From NCBI RefSeq assembly GCF_016765655.2, contig NZ_CP086109.1, positions 243,912 to 307,911 of the forward strand: a stretch of DNA of 64,000 nucleotides. Reading direction: 5' to 3'. The position numbers were made by a program, and so were the translations under genes. Shown one piece after another: positions 8,224-17,647 of the stretch. Origin of the DNA: Skermanella mucosa (lineage in GTDB: Bacteria > Pseudomonadota > Alphaproteobacteria > Azospirillales > Azospirillaceae). Below the pieces are notes generated by a model that searched no databases, was not told the DNA's origin, and worked only from the letters and a program-made list of their open reading frames with translations. How positions within the stretch are numbered: the first letter of the stretch is position 1; the number at the start of each line of letters is the position of its first letter.

Positions 8224-9402
8224 ATGAGGATCGACCAATTGCGCCGTCATGGCGGCGCCTGTGCCCTGGTGGCGGTGATGCTGACGGGGTGTGAGCAATC
8301 CGGACCGGTCGCGGTCCCCCCAGCCCCGCAGGTGTCCGTTCTCACCGTCGCGCCATCCCCGCTGGAACTGACCGACGATCTGCCGGGCCGCGTCGCCGCG
8401 TTGCGGGTTGCCGAGATACGGCCGCAGGTCAGCGGCATCGTGCTGCGCCGAAGCTTCGAGCAGGGCAGCGAGGTGGCTGTCGGCCAGCCCCTGTTCCACA
8501 TCGACCCGGCGCCGTTCAGGTCCGAGGTGGACATGGCCGCCGCCGCGCTGCGGCGGGCAACGGCGGGGCTGGAGCATGCCAGGGTGCAGGTGGCGAGGCT
8601 GCAGCCGCTGGTCAGGGCCGATGCCGTCAGCCGCCAGGTCTACGACGATGCGGTGTTCCAGCGCGATCAGGCCGTGGCCGACGTGGCGCAGGCCCGCGCG
8701 ACCCTGGCCCGCCGCGAACTCGACCTGAAGTTCGCCACGGTGGAGGCGCCGATTTCGGGACGCATCGACCAGGCGCTGGTGACCGAGGGGACGCTGGTCG
8801 GCGGCAGCGACGGAGGTTCGATGGCGCGCATCCAGCAGATCGACCGGGTTTATGTGGACGTGCGCCAGCCGGCATCCTCGCTCGCTCCCCTGCGCAAGGC
8901 CATGGCCCTGCGGAAGGCGGAGTCCGGGGACGGCCTGCCGGTCGCCATTCTGCGCGACGACGGCGAGCCGTACGAGGCGACCGGGCAGGTGCTGTTCTCG
9001 GGCATCTCCGTCGATCCCGGCACGGGCGACGTGCTGCTGCGCATCCTTGTCGACAACCCGCGGCGCGACCTGCTCCCGGGCATGTTCGTTCGCGCGCGGG
9101 TGCCGCGCGCGAGCTACGCCGATGCCCTGACCCTGCCTCAGCAGGCGGTGGTGCGCGTCGGCGGCCAGCCGCAGGTGTGGACGCTCGACGGGAACGATCG
9201 GGCTTCCCTTAAGCCGGTGGAACTCGGCGAACTGGCGGACCGCCGCTATCGCGTCAGCGCCGGCCTCGAAGCCGGGCAGAAGATCGTGGTCGAGGGCATG
9301 GAACGCCTGTCCGAGGGCATCCCGGTGACCGCGCGTGACTGGCCGGTTTCCAAGCCCACCGCCACCGCCACCGCCGCCACCACCGCCACCGTCATGCGCT
9401 GA
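8224..9402 (+). CDS. RND efflux periplasmic adaptor (membrane-fusion) lipoprotein
   Basis: Adaptor of 392 residues linking the inner-membrane pump to the outer-membrane channel. The N-terminus is a lipoprotein signal with lipobox LTGC, so it should be anchored in the inner membrane. The barrel-sandwich motif RPQVSGIVLRRSFEQGSEVAVGQ is split by an alpha-hairpin, followed by the beta-barrel strand DPGTGDVLLRILVDNP and LLPGMFVRARV, all as in AcrA/MexA. ATG 8224 has AAGGAAAGCGG upstream. The last residues PTATATAATTAT come from a CCACCG-rich triplet repeat. It is 20 bp from the pump gene. Confidence 0.92.
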   Translation: MRIDQLRRHGGACALVAVMLTGCEQSGPVAVPPAPQVSVLTVAPSPLELTDDLPGRVAALRVAEIRPQVSGIVLRRSFEQGSEVAVGQPLFHIDPAPFRSEVDMAAAALRRATAGLEHARVQVARLQPLVRADAVSRQVYDDAVFQRDQAVADVAQARATLARRELDLKFATVEAPISGRIDQALVTEGTLVGGSDGGSMARIQQIDRVYVDVRQPASSLAPLRKAMALRKAESGDGLPVAILRDDGEPYEATGQVLFSGISVDPGTGDVLLRILVDNPRRDLLPGMFVRARVPRASYADALTLPQQAVVRVGGQPQVWTLDGNDRASLKPVELGELADRRYRVSAGLEAGQKIVVEGMERLSEGIPVTARDWPVSKPTATATAATTATVMR

Positions 9403-9422
9403 GCGAACAGGACGATTCCGCC

Positions 9423-12400
9423 ATGCCTTGCTTCTTCATCCGGCGCCCGGTGTTCGCCTGGGTCATCGCCCTGTTCATCATCCTGTTCGGCGTGATCGCC
9501 ATTCCACGGCTGCCGATCGCACGCTACCCCTCGGTGGCGCCGCCGACCGTCAGCATTTCGGCAACCTACCCCGGGGCCACGCCGCAGACGATGAACGACG
9601 GGGTGATCGGCCTGATCGAACGCGAACTGTCGAGCGTCAAGAACCTGCTCTATTTCGAATCGGTCTCCGACGCCTCCGGATCGGCGACCGTCACCGCCAC
9701 CTTCAAGCCCGGCACCGATCCGGACATAGCCCAGGTCGATGTGCAGAACAAGCTGAAGTCCATCGAGCCGCGGCTGCCGCAGACGGTGCGCCAGAACGGG
9801 CTGAGCGTGGAATCTTCGTCGTCGGGCTTCCTGATGATCGTCGGGCTGAAGTCCGATGACGGCCGGTTCGACGAAACCGCTCTCGGCGACTACATGGCGC
9901 GCAACGTCGTCGAGGAGTTGCGGCGCATCGACGGCGTCGGCCGGGTGCAGCTGTTCGGTTCCGAGCAGGCGATGCGCGTCTGGGTCGATCCGGCCAGGCT
10001 GATGGCCCATGGGCTGTCGATGGGCGACCTGACGGCGGCCATCGGCCAGCAGAATGTCCAGATCGCTCCCGGCAGCGTCGGCGCATCGCCGGCGCTGCCG
10101 GGGCAGGCCGTGACGGTGCCGCTCACCGTCCAGGGACAGCTGACCACACCGGAGGAGTTCGCCGGCATCGTGCTCCGCGCGGCTTCCGACGGCTCGAAAG
10201 TGACGCTCGGCGATGTCGCGCGCGTCGAACTCGGCGCGCAGTCCTACAGCTTCATCAACCGGGAAAACGGCAAGGCCACGACCGCCGCGGCCGTGCAGCT
10301 CACGCCCGGCGGCAACGCGGTCAGAACCGCCGATGGTGTGCAGGCCCGCATGGAGGAGCTGAGCCGGACCCTGTCCGCCGGCATGAGCCATTCGATTCCC
10401 TTCAACACCGCTCCCTTCGTGAAGGTGTCGATCGAGAAGGTCATCCATACGCTGGCCGAGGCGATGCTGCTGGTCTTCCTGGTGATGTACCTGTTCCTCC
10501 AGAACCTGCGCTATACGCTGATCCCCGCCATCGTCGCGCCGGTCGCGCTGCTCGGCACCTTCGCCGTGATGCTGGCCGCGGGCTTTTCGATCAACGTCCT
10601 GACCATGTTCGGCATGGTGCTGGCCATCGGCATCATCGTCGACGACGCCATCGTCGTGGTCGAGAATGTCGAGCGCATCATGACCCGCGAGGGGCTGGCG
10701 CCCGGGGACGCGACGGTCAAGGCGATGAAGGAGATCACCGGTGCCGTGATCGGCATCACGCTGGTCCTGACCGCCGTGTTCATTCCCATGGCGTTGGCGA
10801 GCGGTTCCGTCGGCGTGATCTACCGGCAGTTCACGCTGTCGATGGCGGTGGCGGTCCTGTTCTCCGCCTTCCTCGCCCTCACCCTGACGCCGGCGCTCTG
10901 CGCGACGCTCCTCATGCCGGTCGACCCCGCGCATCCTGAAAAGCGCGGCTTCTTCGGCTGGTTCAATCGGGGCTTCGACCGCCTGACGCAGCGTTACGAG
11001 CGGCGTGTCGCCGGGCTGGTGGCGCGCACCGGGCGCGTGATGCTGGTGTTCGCGGCACTCGTCGCGGTCCTGGTGCTGGCTTTCCGGCAACTGCCCTCGT
11101 CCTTCCTGCCCGAGGAGGATCAGGGCTACTTCATGACCTCCATCCAGCTTCCCGCCGACGCCACGACCGAACGCACGCTGAGGATCGTCAAGACGTTCGA
11201 GGAGCATGTCGCCTCGCGCCCGGCAATCCAATCCAACCTGTCCATCGTCGGATTCGGCTTCTCGGGCTCCGGCACGAACGCCGCAATGGGCTTCACCATG
11301 CTCAAGGACTGGGGCGAGCGCGACGGCGCCACACCCCGGAGCGAGGCGGACCTCGCGCAGCAGGCCATGGCCGGCACGACGGAAGGCACGGTGATGAACC
11401 TGCTGCCGCCCGCCATCGAGGAGCTGGGCACCAGTTCCGGCTTCACCCTGCGCCTTCAGGACCGCGCCAACCAGGGTTATGCCGCGCTCAAGGCCGCAGA
11501 GGCGCGCCTGCTGGAACTGGCGGCGCAAAGCGAGGCCGTGACCGGCGTCTATTCCGACGGTCTGCCCGCCGGCGCCAGCGTCCGCCTGGACATCGACCGC
11601 GAGAAGGCCGAAGCGCTGGGCGTGGCGTTCACCAGCATCGGCGACACGCTGTCCGCGGCGACGGGTTCGAGCTACGTCAACGACTTTCCCAATGCCGGGC
11701 GCATGCAGCAGGTCATCGTCCAGGCCGAGGCATCGGCGCGCATGCAGATCGACGACGTGCTCAGGCTCCATGTCCGCAACGCGGCCGGCGGAATGGTGCC
11801 GCTGTCGGAGGTCGTCCGGCCGGCGTGGAGCGAGACGCCATCGCAACTCGTCCGTTACCAGGGGTTCCCGGCCGCGAGCATCTCCGGCAGTGCCGCGCCC
11901 GGCGTCTCCAGCGGCAGCGCCATGGCCGAGATGGAGCGGCTGGCCGCGCAGTTGCCGTCCGGTTTCGCCATCGCCTGGACCGGACAGTCGCTGCAGGAGC
12001 GGCAGTCCGCCGCCCAGGCCCCGATGCTGATGGCGCTGTCGATGCTGGTGGTGTTCCTCGTGCTCGCCGCGCTGTACGAGAGCTGGGCCATTCCGCTGTC
12101 GGTCATGCTGGTGGTGCCGCTCGGCCTTCTCGGCGCCGTGCTCGCGGTGACGCTGCGCGGCCTGCCCGACGACGTGTACTTCAAGGTCGGCATGATCACC
12201 GTGATCGGCCTGTCGGCCAAGAACGCCATCCTGATCGTCGAGTTCGCCAAGCAGCTGCACGAGGAGGGCATGGGGCTGGTGGAGGCCGCCGTGGCCGCCG
12301 CCCGCCTGCGCCTGCGCCCGATCCTGATGACCTCGCTGGCCTTCGGTCTCGGCGTCGTGCCGCTGATGATCGCCAGGGGCGCCAGTGCCGAGACCCAGCA

Positions 12401-12566
12401 CGCCATCGGTACCGGCGTGTTCGGCGGCATGGTCAGCGCGACCGTGCTGGCGGTCTTCTTCGTTCCCGTCTTCTTCGTGCTTGTCATGGGCTGGAGGGAA
12501 CGCCTCGAAACCTGGCGGATGAACCGCCGAACCGCCCCCGCACCTCGCCGGGCGGAAGGGGAATGA
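9423..12566 (+). CDS. RND multidrug efflux pump, HAE-1 family
   Basis: Inner-membrane proton-driven pump of 1047 residues, the full length of AcrB/MexB. It begins with the typical FFIRRPVFAWVIALFII helix. The fourth membrane helix carries the proton-relay pair in GIIVDDAIVVVENVER. Two large periplasmic loops and two sets of six helices are visible, and the second half has GLSAKNAILIVEFAKQ. Its stop overlaps the outer-membrane factor start (ATGA 12563-12566), so all three parts of the tripartite complex are made from one transcript. Substrates cannot be deduced. Confidence 0.94.
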   Translation: MPCFFIRRPVFAWVIALFIILFGVIAIPRLPIARYPSVAPPTVSISATYPGATPQTMNDGVIGLIERELSSVKNLLYFESVSDASGSATVTATFKPGTDPDIAQVDVQNKLKSIEPRLPQTVRQNGLSVESSSSGFLMIVGLKSDDGRFDETALGDYMARNVVEELRRIDGVGRVQLFGSEQAMRVWVDPARLMAHGLSMGDLTAAIGQQNVQIAPGSVGASPALPGQAVTVPLTVQGQLTTPEEFAGIVLRAASDGSKVTLGDVARVELGAQSYSFINRENGKATTAAAVQLTPGGNAVRTADGVQARMEELSRTLSAGMSHSIPFNTAPFVKVSIEKVIHTLAEAMLLVFLVMYLFLQNLRYTLIPAIVAPVALLGTFAVMLAAGFSINVLTMFGMVLAIGIIVDDAIVVVENVERIMTREGLAPGDATVKAMKEITGAVIGITLVLTAVFIPMALASGSVGVIYRQFTLSMAVAVLFSAFLALTLTPALCATLLMPVDPAHPEKRGFFGWFNRGFDRLTQRYERRVAGLVARTGRVMLVFAALVAVLVLAFRQLPSSFLPEEDQGYFMTSIQLPADATTERTLRIVKTFEEHVASRPAIQSNLSIVGFGFSGSGTNAAMGFTMLKDWGERDGATPRSEADLAQQAMAGTTEGTVMNLLPPAIEELGTSSGFTLRLQDRANQGYAALKAAEARLLELAAQSEAVTGVYSDGLPAGASVRLDIDREKAEALGVAFTSIGDTLSAATGSSYVNDFPNAGRMQQVIVQAEASARMQIDDVLRLHVRNAAGGMVPLSEVVRPAWSETPSQLVRYQGFPAASISGSAAPGVSSGSAMAEMERLAAQLPSGFAIAWTGQSLQERQSAAQAPMLMALSMLVVFLVLAALYESWAIPLSVMLVVPLGLLGAVLAVTLRGLPDDVYFKVGMITVIGLSAKNAILIVEFAKQLHEEGMGLVEAAVAAARLRLRPILMTSLAFGLGVVPLMIARGASAETQHAIGTGVFGGMVSATVLAVFFVPVFFVLVMGWRERLETWRMNRRTAPAPRRAEGE

Positions 12567-14029
12567 CACCGATGCGCCCGCTCACCATCCCCGTCCTCCT
12601 CACGCTGTCGGCCTGTTCCCTGACCCCGGCGCTCGACAGGCCGGCCCTGCCGGTGCCGGCGGTCTTGCCGGTCGTCGCCGGGGCCGGGATGCGGGAGTCT
12701 GCGGTCGAGCCCGAATGGCGCACGCCGTTCGGAGACCGCCGCCTGCGGCGGCTGATCGAACTGGCGCTGGCCAACAACCGCGACCTGCGGCTGGCGACCC
12801 TGAACGCCGAGACGGTCCAGGCCCAGTACGGGATTCAACGCGCGGCACGGCTGCCCGCCATCGACGCGGCCGGCAGTGCCACCCGCCAGCGGACGGCCGC
12901 CGATGCCGAAACCAGCCCGGCCGTGCCGGCGACCATCCGGAACCAATACGGGCTCACCGTCGGACTGAGCGCCTTCGAGATCGACCTGTTCGGCCGCCTG
13001 CGGTCGCTCTCCGACGCCGCCCTGGCACGCTACCTCGCCAGCGACCAGGGGCGCCGGTCCGCTCGGATCGCGCTGATCGGGGCGGTCGCCGACGCCCATT
13101 TCGCCGAGCGGCTGGCCCAGGAGCAACGGCGGCTGGCCGAACACACCGTGGCCGACTGGCAGCAGTCGCTCGACCTGGCGCGGCAATCGAGGGAGCGCGG
13201 CCAGACCAGCGGGCTGGACGTGGTCCAGGCCGAAGGGCAGCTGGCCACGGCCAAGGTCGACCTGGAGGCGCGGACACGCGCCGTGGCGCAGGCTCGCAAC
13301 GCGCTGCGGCTCCTGGTCGGCGCCGAACCGCCTGCCGACCTGCCGGACGCCCTGCCGCTTGAAGATCAGGCCGTCACGCTGCGTTCGCCGGCGGGCCTGT
13401 CGTCGGAACTGCTGCTTCGCCGGCCCGACATCCTCCAGGCGGAACAGGCCTTGATCGCGGCCAACGCCGATATCGGCGCGGCGCGGGCGGCTTTCTTCCC
13501 GCGCCTGTCGCTGACCACCTCGCTGGGCTATGTCAGCCCGGCCATGGCCGGGCTGTTCGGCGCCGACCATGGCATCTGGACCTTCGCGCCGCAGATCACC
13601 CTGCCGCTGTTCCAGGGCGGACGGCTGGAAGCGGAGCTGCGCCTGGCCGAACTCCGCAAATCCGCGGCCGTCGCCGAGTACGAGCGCGCCATCCAGATCG
13701 CGTTTCGCGAGGTCGCCGACGGTCTGGCGGGACAGGCGACCTTCGGTCGCCAGATCGAAGCGCAGACGCGCGTGGTCACCTTCGCGGAGCGCCGGACCAC
13801 GCTGTCCGGCCAGCGTTACCGCGCGGGCGTCGAAGGGCGGCTGGAACTGCTGGATTCCCAACGGCAGCTTTATGCGGCGCGGCAGGCCCTGCTTGACCTG
13901 CGCCGCGACGCGCTGAGCAACGCGGTCGCGCTTCACAAGGCGCTGGGAGGCGCAATGGACGACGAGCCGGCCACCCCGTCCCTTGCCGCGCCGTCCCCCG
14001 GCACCGTGTCACCATCGAACGGCGGTTGA
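12563..14029 (+). CDS. Outer-membrane factor of RND efflux, NodT/OprM-like lipoprotein
   Basis: Outer-membrane channel of 488 residues. The signal peptide ends in the lipobox LSAC, so it is probably lipidated. Two homologous OEP repeats are visible, each with the long helical barrel segments; landmarks are GLSAFEIDLFGRLRSLSDAALARYL in part (FEIDLFGR), LLLRRPDILQAEQ and ITLPLFQGGRLEAEL. These match OprM/NodT proteins that trimerise as TolC-like tubes. Start taken at ATG 12563, coupled to the pump stop; MRPLTIPV at 12572 is an alternative. It completes the adaptor-pump-channel operon. Confidence 0.91.
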   Translation: MTPMRPLTIPVLLTLSACSLTPALDRPALPVPAVLPVVAGAGMRESAVEPEWRTPFGDRRLRRLIELALANNRDLRLATLNAETVQAQYGIQRAARLPAIDAAGSATRQRTAADAETSPAVPATIRNQYGLTVGLSAFEIDLFGRLRSLSDAALARYLASDQGRRSARIALIGAVADAHFAERLAQEQRRLAEHTVADWQQSLDLARQSRERGQTSGLDVVQAEGQLATAKVDLEARTRAVAQARNALRLLVGAEPPADLPDALPLEDQAVTLRSPAGLSSELLLRRPDILQAEQALIAANADIGAARAAFFPRLSLTTSLGYVSPAMAGLFGADHGIWTFAPQITLPLFQGGRLEAELRLAELRKSAAVAEYERAIQIAFREVADGLAGQATFGRQIEAQTRVVTFAERRTTLSGQRYRAGVEGRLELLDSQRQLYAARQALLDLRRDALSNAVALHKALGGAMDDEPATPSLAAPSPGTVSPSNGG

Positions 14030-14039
14030 GAAGCGATCC

Positions 14040-15341
14040 ATGACCGGGCATGAAACGATGGAAACGGAAAGCGCTCGACCTCCGGCGCCTCAGCCAACCG
14101 CGGGATGGACGGGGGGCGATGGAGGCTGGCGTGTGCGGTTCTACACCATTCTCGGAGGGCAGGCGCTTTCCCTGATCGGGTCGGCATCGACCCAGTTCGT
14201 GCTGATCTGGTGGATCACCGACACCACCGGCAGCATCACGGCATTGACCGCGGCCGGCATGGCCGCGCTGTTGCCCCAGGCGGTTCTCAGCCCACTTGCC
14301 GGGATTTTTGCCGATCGCTACAGCCGCCGCCTGCTGATGATCGCGGCCGACGGCGTGTCCGCCTTGTGCATGCTGGTGCTGATCGCGCTGTTCCTGACCG
14401 ATCGGGTGGAGCTGTGGCATGCCTTGGCGATGATGGCGATCCGCAGCGCGATGCAGGGCTTTCAGGAGCCGGCCATGGCGGCCAGCACGCCCATGCTGGT
14501 GCCGGGCGGCTTCCTGGTTCGTGCGGTCGGCCTGGAACAGTCCGTGCACAGTCTGACCCTGGTTGCCGCCGCTCCGCTGGGAGCGCTCGCCATCGCCGTG
14601 ATGCCGATCGGTTGGGCTCTGGCGATCGATGTCGCCACGGCCATTCTCGGCATCGCACCGTTGCTGCACTTCCGCATCCCGCAAGCCTTCGCACAGGACG
14701 GCGAAAGGGCCGGCCTCTGGCGGGAGTTCCGCGAGGGCGTCGAGGTGGTCTGGAGGACACCCGGCCTGCGGCAGCTCTTTCTCCTGCTCGGCGGGGTCGT
14801 GTTGGCTTTCATGCCGGTCTTTACGCTGGTGCCGCTGCTGGTGAAGGAGCATTTCGGCGGAGGCGCCGCCCAACTGGCCTTGTTGGAAAGCCTGTCGGGC
14901 ATCGGCATGGGGGTGGGCGGCCTGCTGGTGGCCGCACTGGCGCCGCGCAGACCGATGCCGTGGATTCTGTTCGGCTTTGCCATCTCCTGTGGCGCGATGG
15001 CTCTCACGGCTCTGGCTCCGCGCGGTCTTTTCGGTGTGGCCGTGGCGTGGTGGGTCATCAGCGGCCTCACCTTCGTGCTCGCCGACGCTCCGCTGACCGC
15101 AGTGCTTCAGACCATCGTGCCGAACCATCTGCTCGGGCGTGTGCTATCCCTGATGAACACGGTCATGGGACTGGCGGCGCCTGTGGGGTTGGGGCTTCTG
15201 ACGCCGCTCGGCGAGGTGTTCGGGGTGCGCGGAATGTTCATCGTTGCCGGACTGTTTGGCATGACCGTCAGTTTGTCCGGGTTTCTATCAAGGCCAGTGA
15301 TGGCCCTGGACCGGCGCCGTCTGGAAACGGACCGGAGGTGA
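14040..15341 (+). CDS. MFS transporter (DHA3-type exporter)
   Basis: Major facilitator of 433 residues with about twelve hydrophobic segments. The loop between helices 2 and 3 reads GIFADRYSRRLLM, the MFS motif A. The overall pattern (GLALLPQ... , SIQFVLIWWI-type first helix, LNTVMGLAAPVG late in the protein) fits the DHA3/enterobactin-exporter-like group used for drugs or siderophores. It starts 10 bp after the outer-membrane factor and may be cotranscribed with the RND genes, giving a second efflux route under the same control. ATG 14040 preferred; ATG 14058 possible. Confidence 0.85.
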   Translation: MTGHETMETESARPPAPQPTAGWTGGDGGWRVRFYTILGGQALSLIGSASTQFVLIWWITDTTGSITALTAAGMAALLPQAVLSPLAGIFADRYSRRLLMIAADGVSALCMLVLIALFLTDRVELWHALAMMAIRSAMQGFQEPAMAASTPMLVPGGFLVRAVGLEQSVHSLTLVAAAPLGALAIAVMPIGWALAIDVATAILGIAPLLHFRIPQAFAQDGERAGLWREFREGVEVVWRTPGLRQLFLLLGGVVLAFMPVFTLVPLLVKEHFGGGAAQLALLESLSGIGMGVGGLLVAALAPRRPMPWILFGFAISCGAMALTALAPRGLFGVAVAWWVISGLTFVLADAPLTAVLQTIVPNHLLGRVLSLMNTVMGLAAPVGLGLLTPLGEVFGVRGMFIVAGLFGMTVSLSGFLSRPVMALDRRRLETDRR

Positions 15342-15390
15342 CATGCCGACTCACCGACAAAATGATCGCCAAGCCAGGTTGAGAACCCGC

Positions 15391-15849
15391 TCAGACCAGA
15401 TACAGCACCAGCATCTCGGCGACGCAGACCGGGCGGCCGCCGCCTTCCAGCTCCACGGTCGCCTCGGTCGCGGCCAGGAAGCGGCCCTCGCCCTGCGTCT
15501 CCACCGACTTCAGCCTGAAGACGGCGCGGATGCGGCCGCCGGCCGGGACCGGGGCCGGGAAACGGACGCGGTTCAGCCCGTAGTTCAGCCGGGCGCCGAT
15601 CCCGTCCACGGCGAAGGCCTGCTCGCTCAGCATCGGCAGCAGGGACAGCGTCAGGTAGCCGTGGGCGATGGTCGTCCCGAACGGTGACTCGCGCGCGGCC
15701 CGGCCGGGGTCCACGTGGATCCACTGGTGATCGCCGGTCGCGTCGGCGAAGGTCCCGATGCGCTCCTGCCCGATCTCGATCCATCCGCTGGCCCCCAGCT
15801 CCGTGCCGACCCGCCCGAGGAGCGCCGGTATCCCGTCGATGCGGTTCAT
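15391..15849 (-). CDS. MaoC-like (R)-specific enoyl-CoA hydratase/dehydratase
   Basis: A 152-residue single hot-dog-fold protein. The hydratase-2 motif is present as FADATGDHQWIHVDPGRA, containing the catalytic Asp and His, followed by GTTIAHGYLTLSL. Such enzymes add water to trans-2-enoyl-CoA. Its ATG overlaps the TGA of the upstream acyl-CoA ligase (ATGA at 15849-15846), so the pair is coupled and should act on the same acyl-CoA. It is convergent with the MFS gene across 49 bp. Confidence 0.88.
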   Translation of the reverse strand: MNRIDGIPALLGRVGTELGASGWIEIGQERIGTFADATGDHQWIHVDPGRAARESPFGTTIAHGYLTLSLLPMLSEQAFAVDGIGARLNYGLNRVRFPAPVPAGGRIRAVFRLKSVETQGEGRFLAATEATVELEGGGRPVCVAEMLVLYLV

Positions 15850-17450
15850 GCCTTCCGTTCCTCCTCCCGCCGTTCCCCTTCCCGATAGGGCGCCCGAAGC
15901 TCCCGCTTCAGCACCTTGCCGATCTCGCTGCGCGGCAGCGACTCCCGCAGCTCCAGCCCGGACAGCCGGTGCGTCCGGCCCAGCCGTCCGTTGGCCCAGG
16001 CCAGCAGGTCCGCCGCATCGACGGTCCGGCCAGGCTTCGGCACCACGAAGCCCAGCGGCGTCTCGCCCCACTCCGGGCTCGGCACGGCGACGACCGCCGC
16101 CTCCGCCACCGCGTCATGGGACAGCAGCACCTGTTCCAGGTCGCTGGCGTAGATGTTGAAGCCGCCGGACAGGATCATGTCCTTGCGCCGGTCCAGCAGA
16201 TAGAGGAAACCGTCGCCGTCGAACCGTCCGAGGTCGCCGGAGCGGATGAAGGCCTCGCCCTCCGGACTGTACCAGACGGCCTCGCGGGTCGCGGCGGGCG
16301 CGCCGTGGTAGCCGCTCATCATGGTGGAGGACCGGCCGACGATCTCCCCGGTCTCGCCGCGCGGCAGTTCGCGCCCCTGCTCGTCGATGATGCGGATGTC
16401 GGCTCCGCCGGCGGGCCGTCCCACGGACTCCAGCTTGTCGGGAAACGCCGCCGCGTCCAGCACGGTGCCGACTCCCCCCTCGGTCATGCCGTAGCCGTCC
16501 AGCATCCTGCCGGGCCAGCGCTCCAGGATCGCGCGCAGCACGGAAGCCCGCAGCGGCGCGCTGGTGGACATCTTGGCGCGGAACGACGACAGGTCGAAAC
16601 TGTCGAAGTCGGGCAGGGCGAGGAGGCGCTCGTACTGGACGGGGACCAGCATGGTGTGGGTGGCGCGCTCGCGCTCGGCGAGTTCCAGGTAGCCGCGCGC
16701 GTCGAACTTCCGCATCAGCACGACCGTCCCGCCGCCCGCCAGGGTCGGCAGCAGCGCCACCAGCGTCGTGTTGGAATAGAGCGGCGTCGCGATCAGCGTG
16801 ACGGCGTCGCCGCCCAGCCCATAGGCCGCCACCCGCTGGCGGTTCTGGCGCGACCGGAAACGGTGGTCGTGCAGGATGCCCTTGGGCACGCTGGTCGTGC
16901 CGGAGCTGTAGATGATGTCGAACCCGTCGTCCGGCCCCAACCCGACGGCAGGCGGCTCGGCCGCCGTCCCACCGAGCCAGTCCTCCAGTCCCGTCCAGGC
17001 CCCGTCCGCGAAATCCAGGCCGATCCGGACCGGAACGCCGCCCGCGATCTCCTCCCCCGCCGGCCGGTACCGCGCGGAGGCGAACAGGAAGCGCGCCCCG
17101 CTGTCGGCCAGCATCCCGCCGAGCGCCTCCGGCGTCGCGGAGGTCGGCAGCGGCGCCATGCAGCCGCCGGCGGCCAGCGTGCCGAGATAGAGGGCGACCA
17201 GGTCGGCCGAATTCTCCGACAGGCCGGCGACCCGGTCGCCGATGCGGAGCCCGGCGCCGGCCAGCGCCGCCGCGACGCGATCGACCCGGCGGCCCAGCTC
17301 TCCCCAGGCGACCGTCAGCCCGCCGTCGCGGATCGCGGGATGGCCGGGGCGTTCGGCGGCATGGCGGCGCACCAGCGCCGGCATCGGCTCGAACACCTCG
17401 TCCGGAACGGGGGCGGGGACGATCGTCGAGGGGGCGTCGGTCATGGCCAT
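15846..17450 (-). CDS. AMP-dependent acyl-CoA synthetase (ligase)
   Basis: Adenylate-forming enzyme of 534 residues that activates a carboxylic acid to its CoA thioester. The P-loop-like motif is YSSGTTSVPKG, a slight variant of the usual SGTTGxPKG; later come GYGMTEGG, SGDLGRFDGDGF, RRKDMILSGGFNIYA and the catalytic Lys region RSEIGKVLKREL. Start at ATG 17450 (MAMTDAPST) with AGG nine bases upstream; a second ATG lies at 17444. It diverges from an enoyl-CoA hydratase over 197 bp and is coupled to the MaoC gene, pointing to breakdown of an aromatic or branched acid. Substrate unknown. Confidence 0.9.
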   Translation of the reverse strand: MAMTDAPSTIVPAPVPDEVFEPMPALVRRHAAERPGHPAIRDGGLTVAWGELGRRVDRVAAALAGAGLRIGDRVAGLSENSADLVALYLGTLAAGGCMAPLPTSATPEALGGMLADSGARFLFASARYRPAGEEIAGGVPVRIGLDFADGAWTGLEDWLGGTAAEPPAVGLGPDDGFDIIYSSGTTSVPKGILHDHRFRSRQNRQRVAAYGLGGDAVTLIATPLYSNTTLVALLPTLAGGGTVVLMRKFDARGYLELAERERATHTMLVPVQYERLLALPDFDSFDLSSFRAKMSTSAPLRASVLRAILERWPGRMLDGYGMTEGGVGTVLDAAAFPDKLESVGRPAGGADIRIIDEQGRELPRGETGEIVGRSSTMMSGYHGAPAATREAVWYSPEGEAFIRSGDLGRFDGDGFLYLLDRRKDMILSGGFNIYASDLEQVLLSHDAVAEAAVVAVPSPEWGETPLGFVVPKPGRTVDAADLLAWANGRLGRTHRLSGLELRESLPRSEIGKVLKRELRAPYREGERREEERKA

Positions 17451-17618
17451 GGTACCTGTTCTTCGTTCCTGTTGTTCCTCCCGGGGCCTTGCCGGATCGT
17501 TACACGAGCGGTTCCGGAGTGTCAAACTGGTGAAACAAGATTTCGCTGTGCGGTATAACTTGGCCTGGGCCGGTTTACATCGCCCGGACGATCCCGTATG
17601 CAGTCTACGCAAAACGAA

Positions 17619-17629
17619 ATTCCGCAAAA
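17619..17629. promoter_or_regulatory. Candidate operator, TTTTGCGGAAT motif copy 1
   Basis: ATTCCGCAAAA here is the complement of TTTTGCGGAAT found exactly at 41718-41728, upstream of the other acyl-CoA gene cluster. The similarity continues weakly on both sides (CGTTTTG against GGTTTCG). It lies 19 bp before the enoyl-CoA hydratase start, in the divergent promoter. A shared regulator of the two catabolic sets is a guess. Confidence 0.3.
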
Positions 17630-17647
17630 AAGCGCCGGGAGGAAACG

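Noticed and set aside
9246..12569. A 1107-codon open frame on the minus strand
   Set aside because: It is fully antisense to the RND pump gene. Its composition (His, Gln, Arg, Gly, Asp) is typical of a shadow frame in GC-rich coding DNA.
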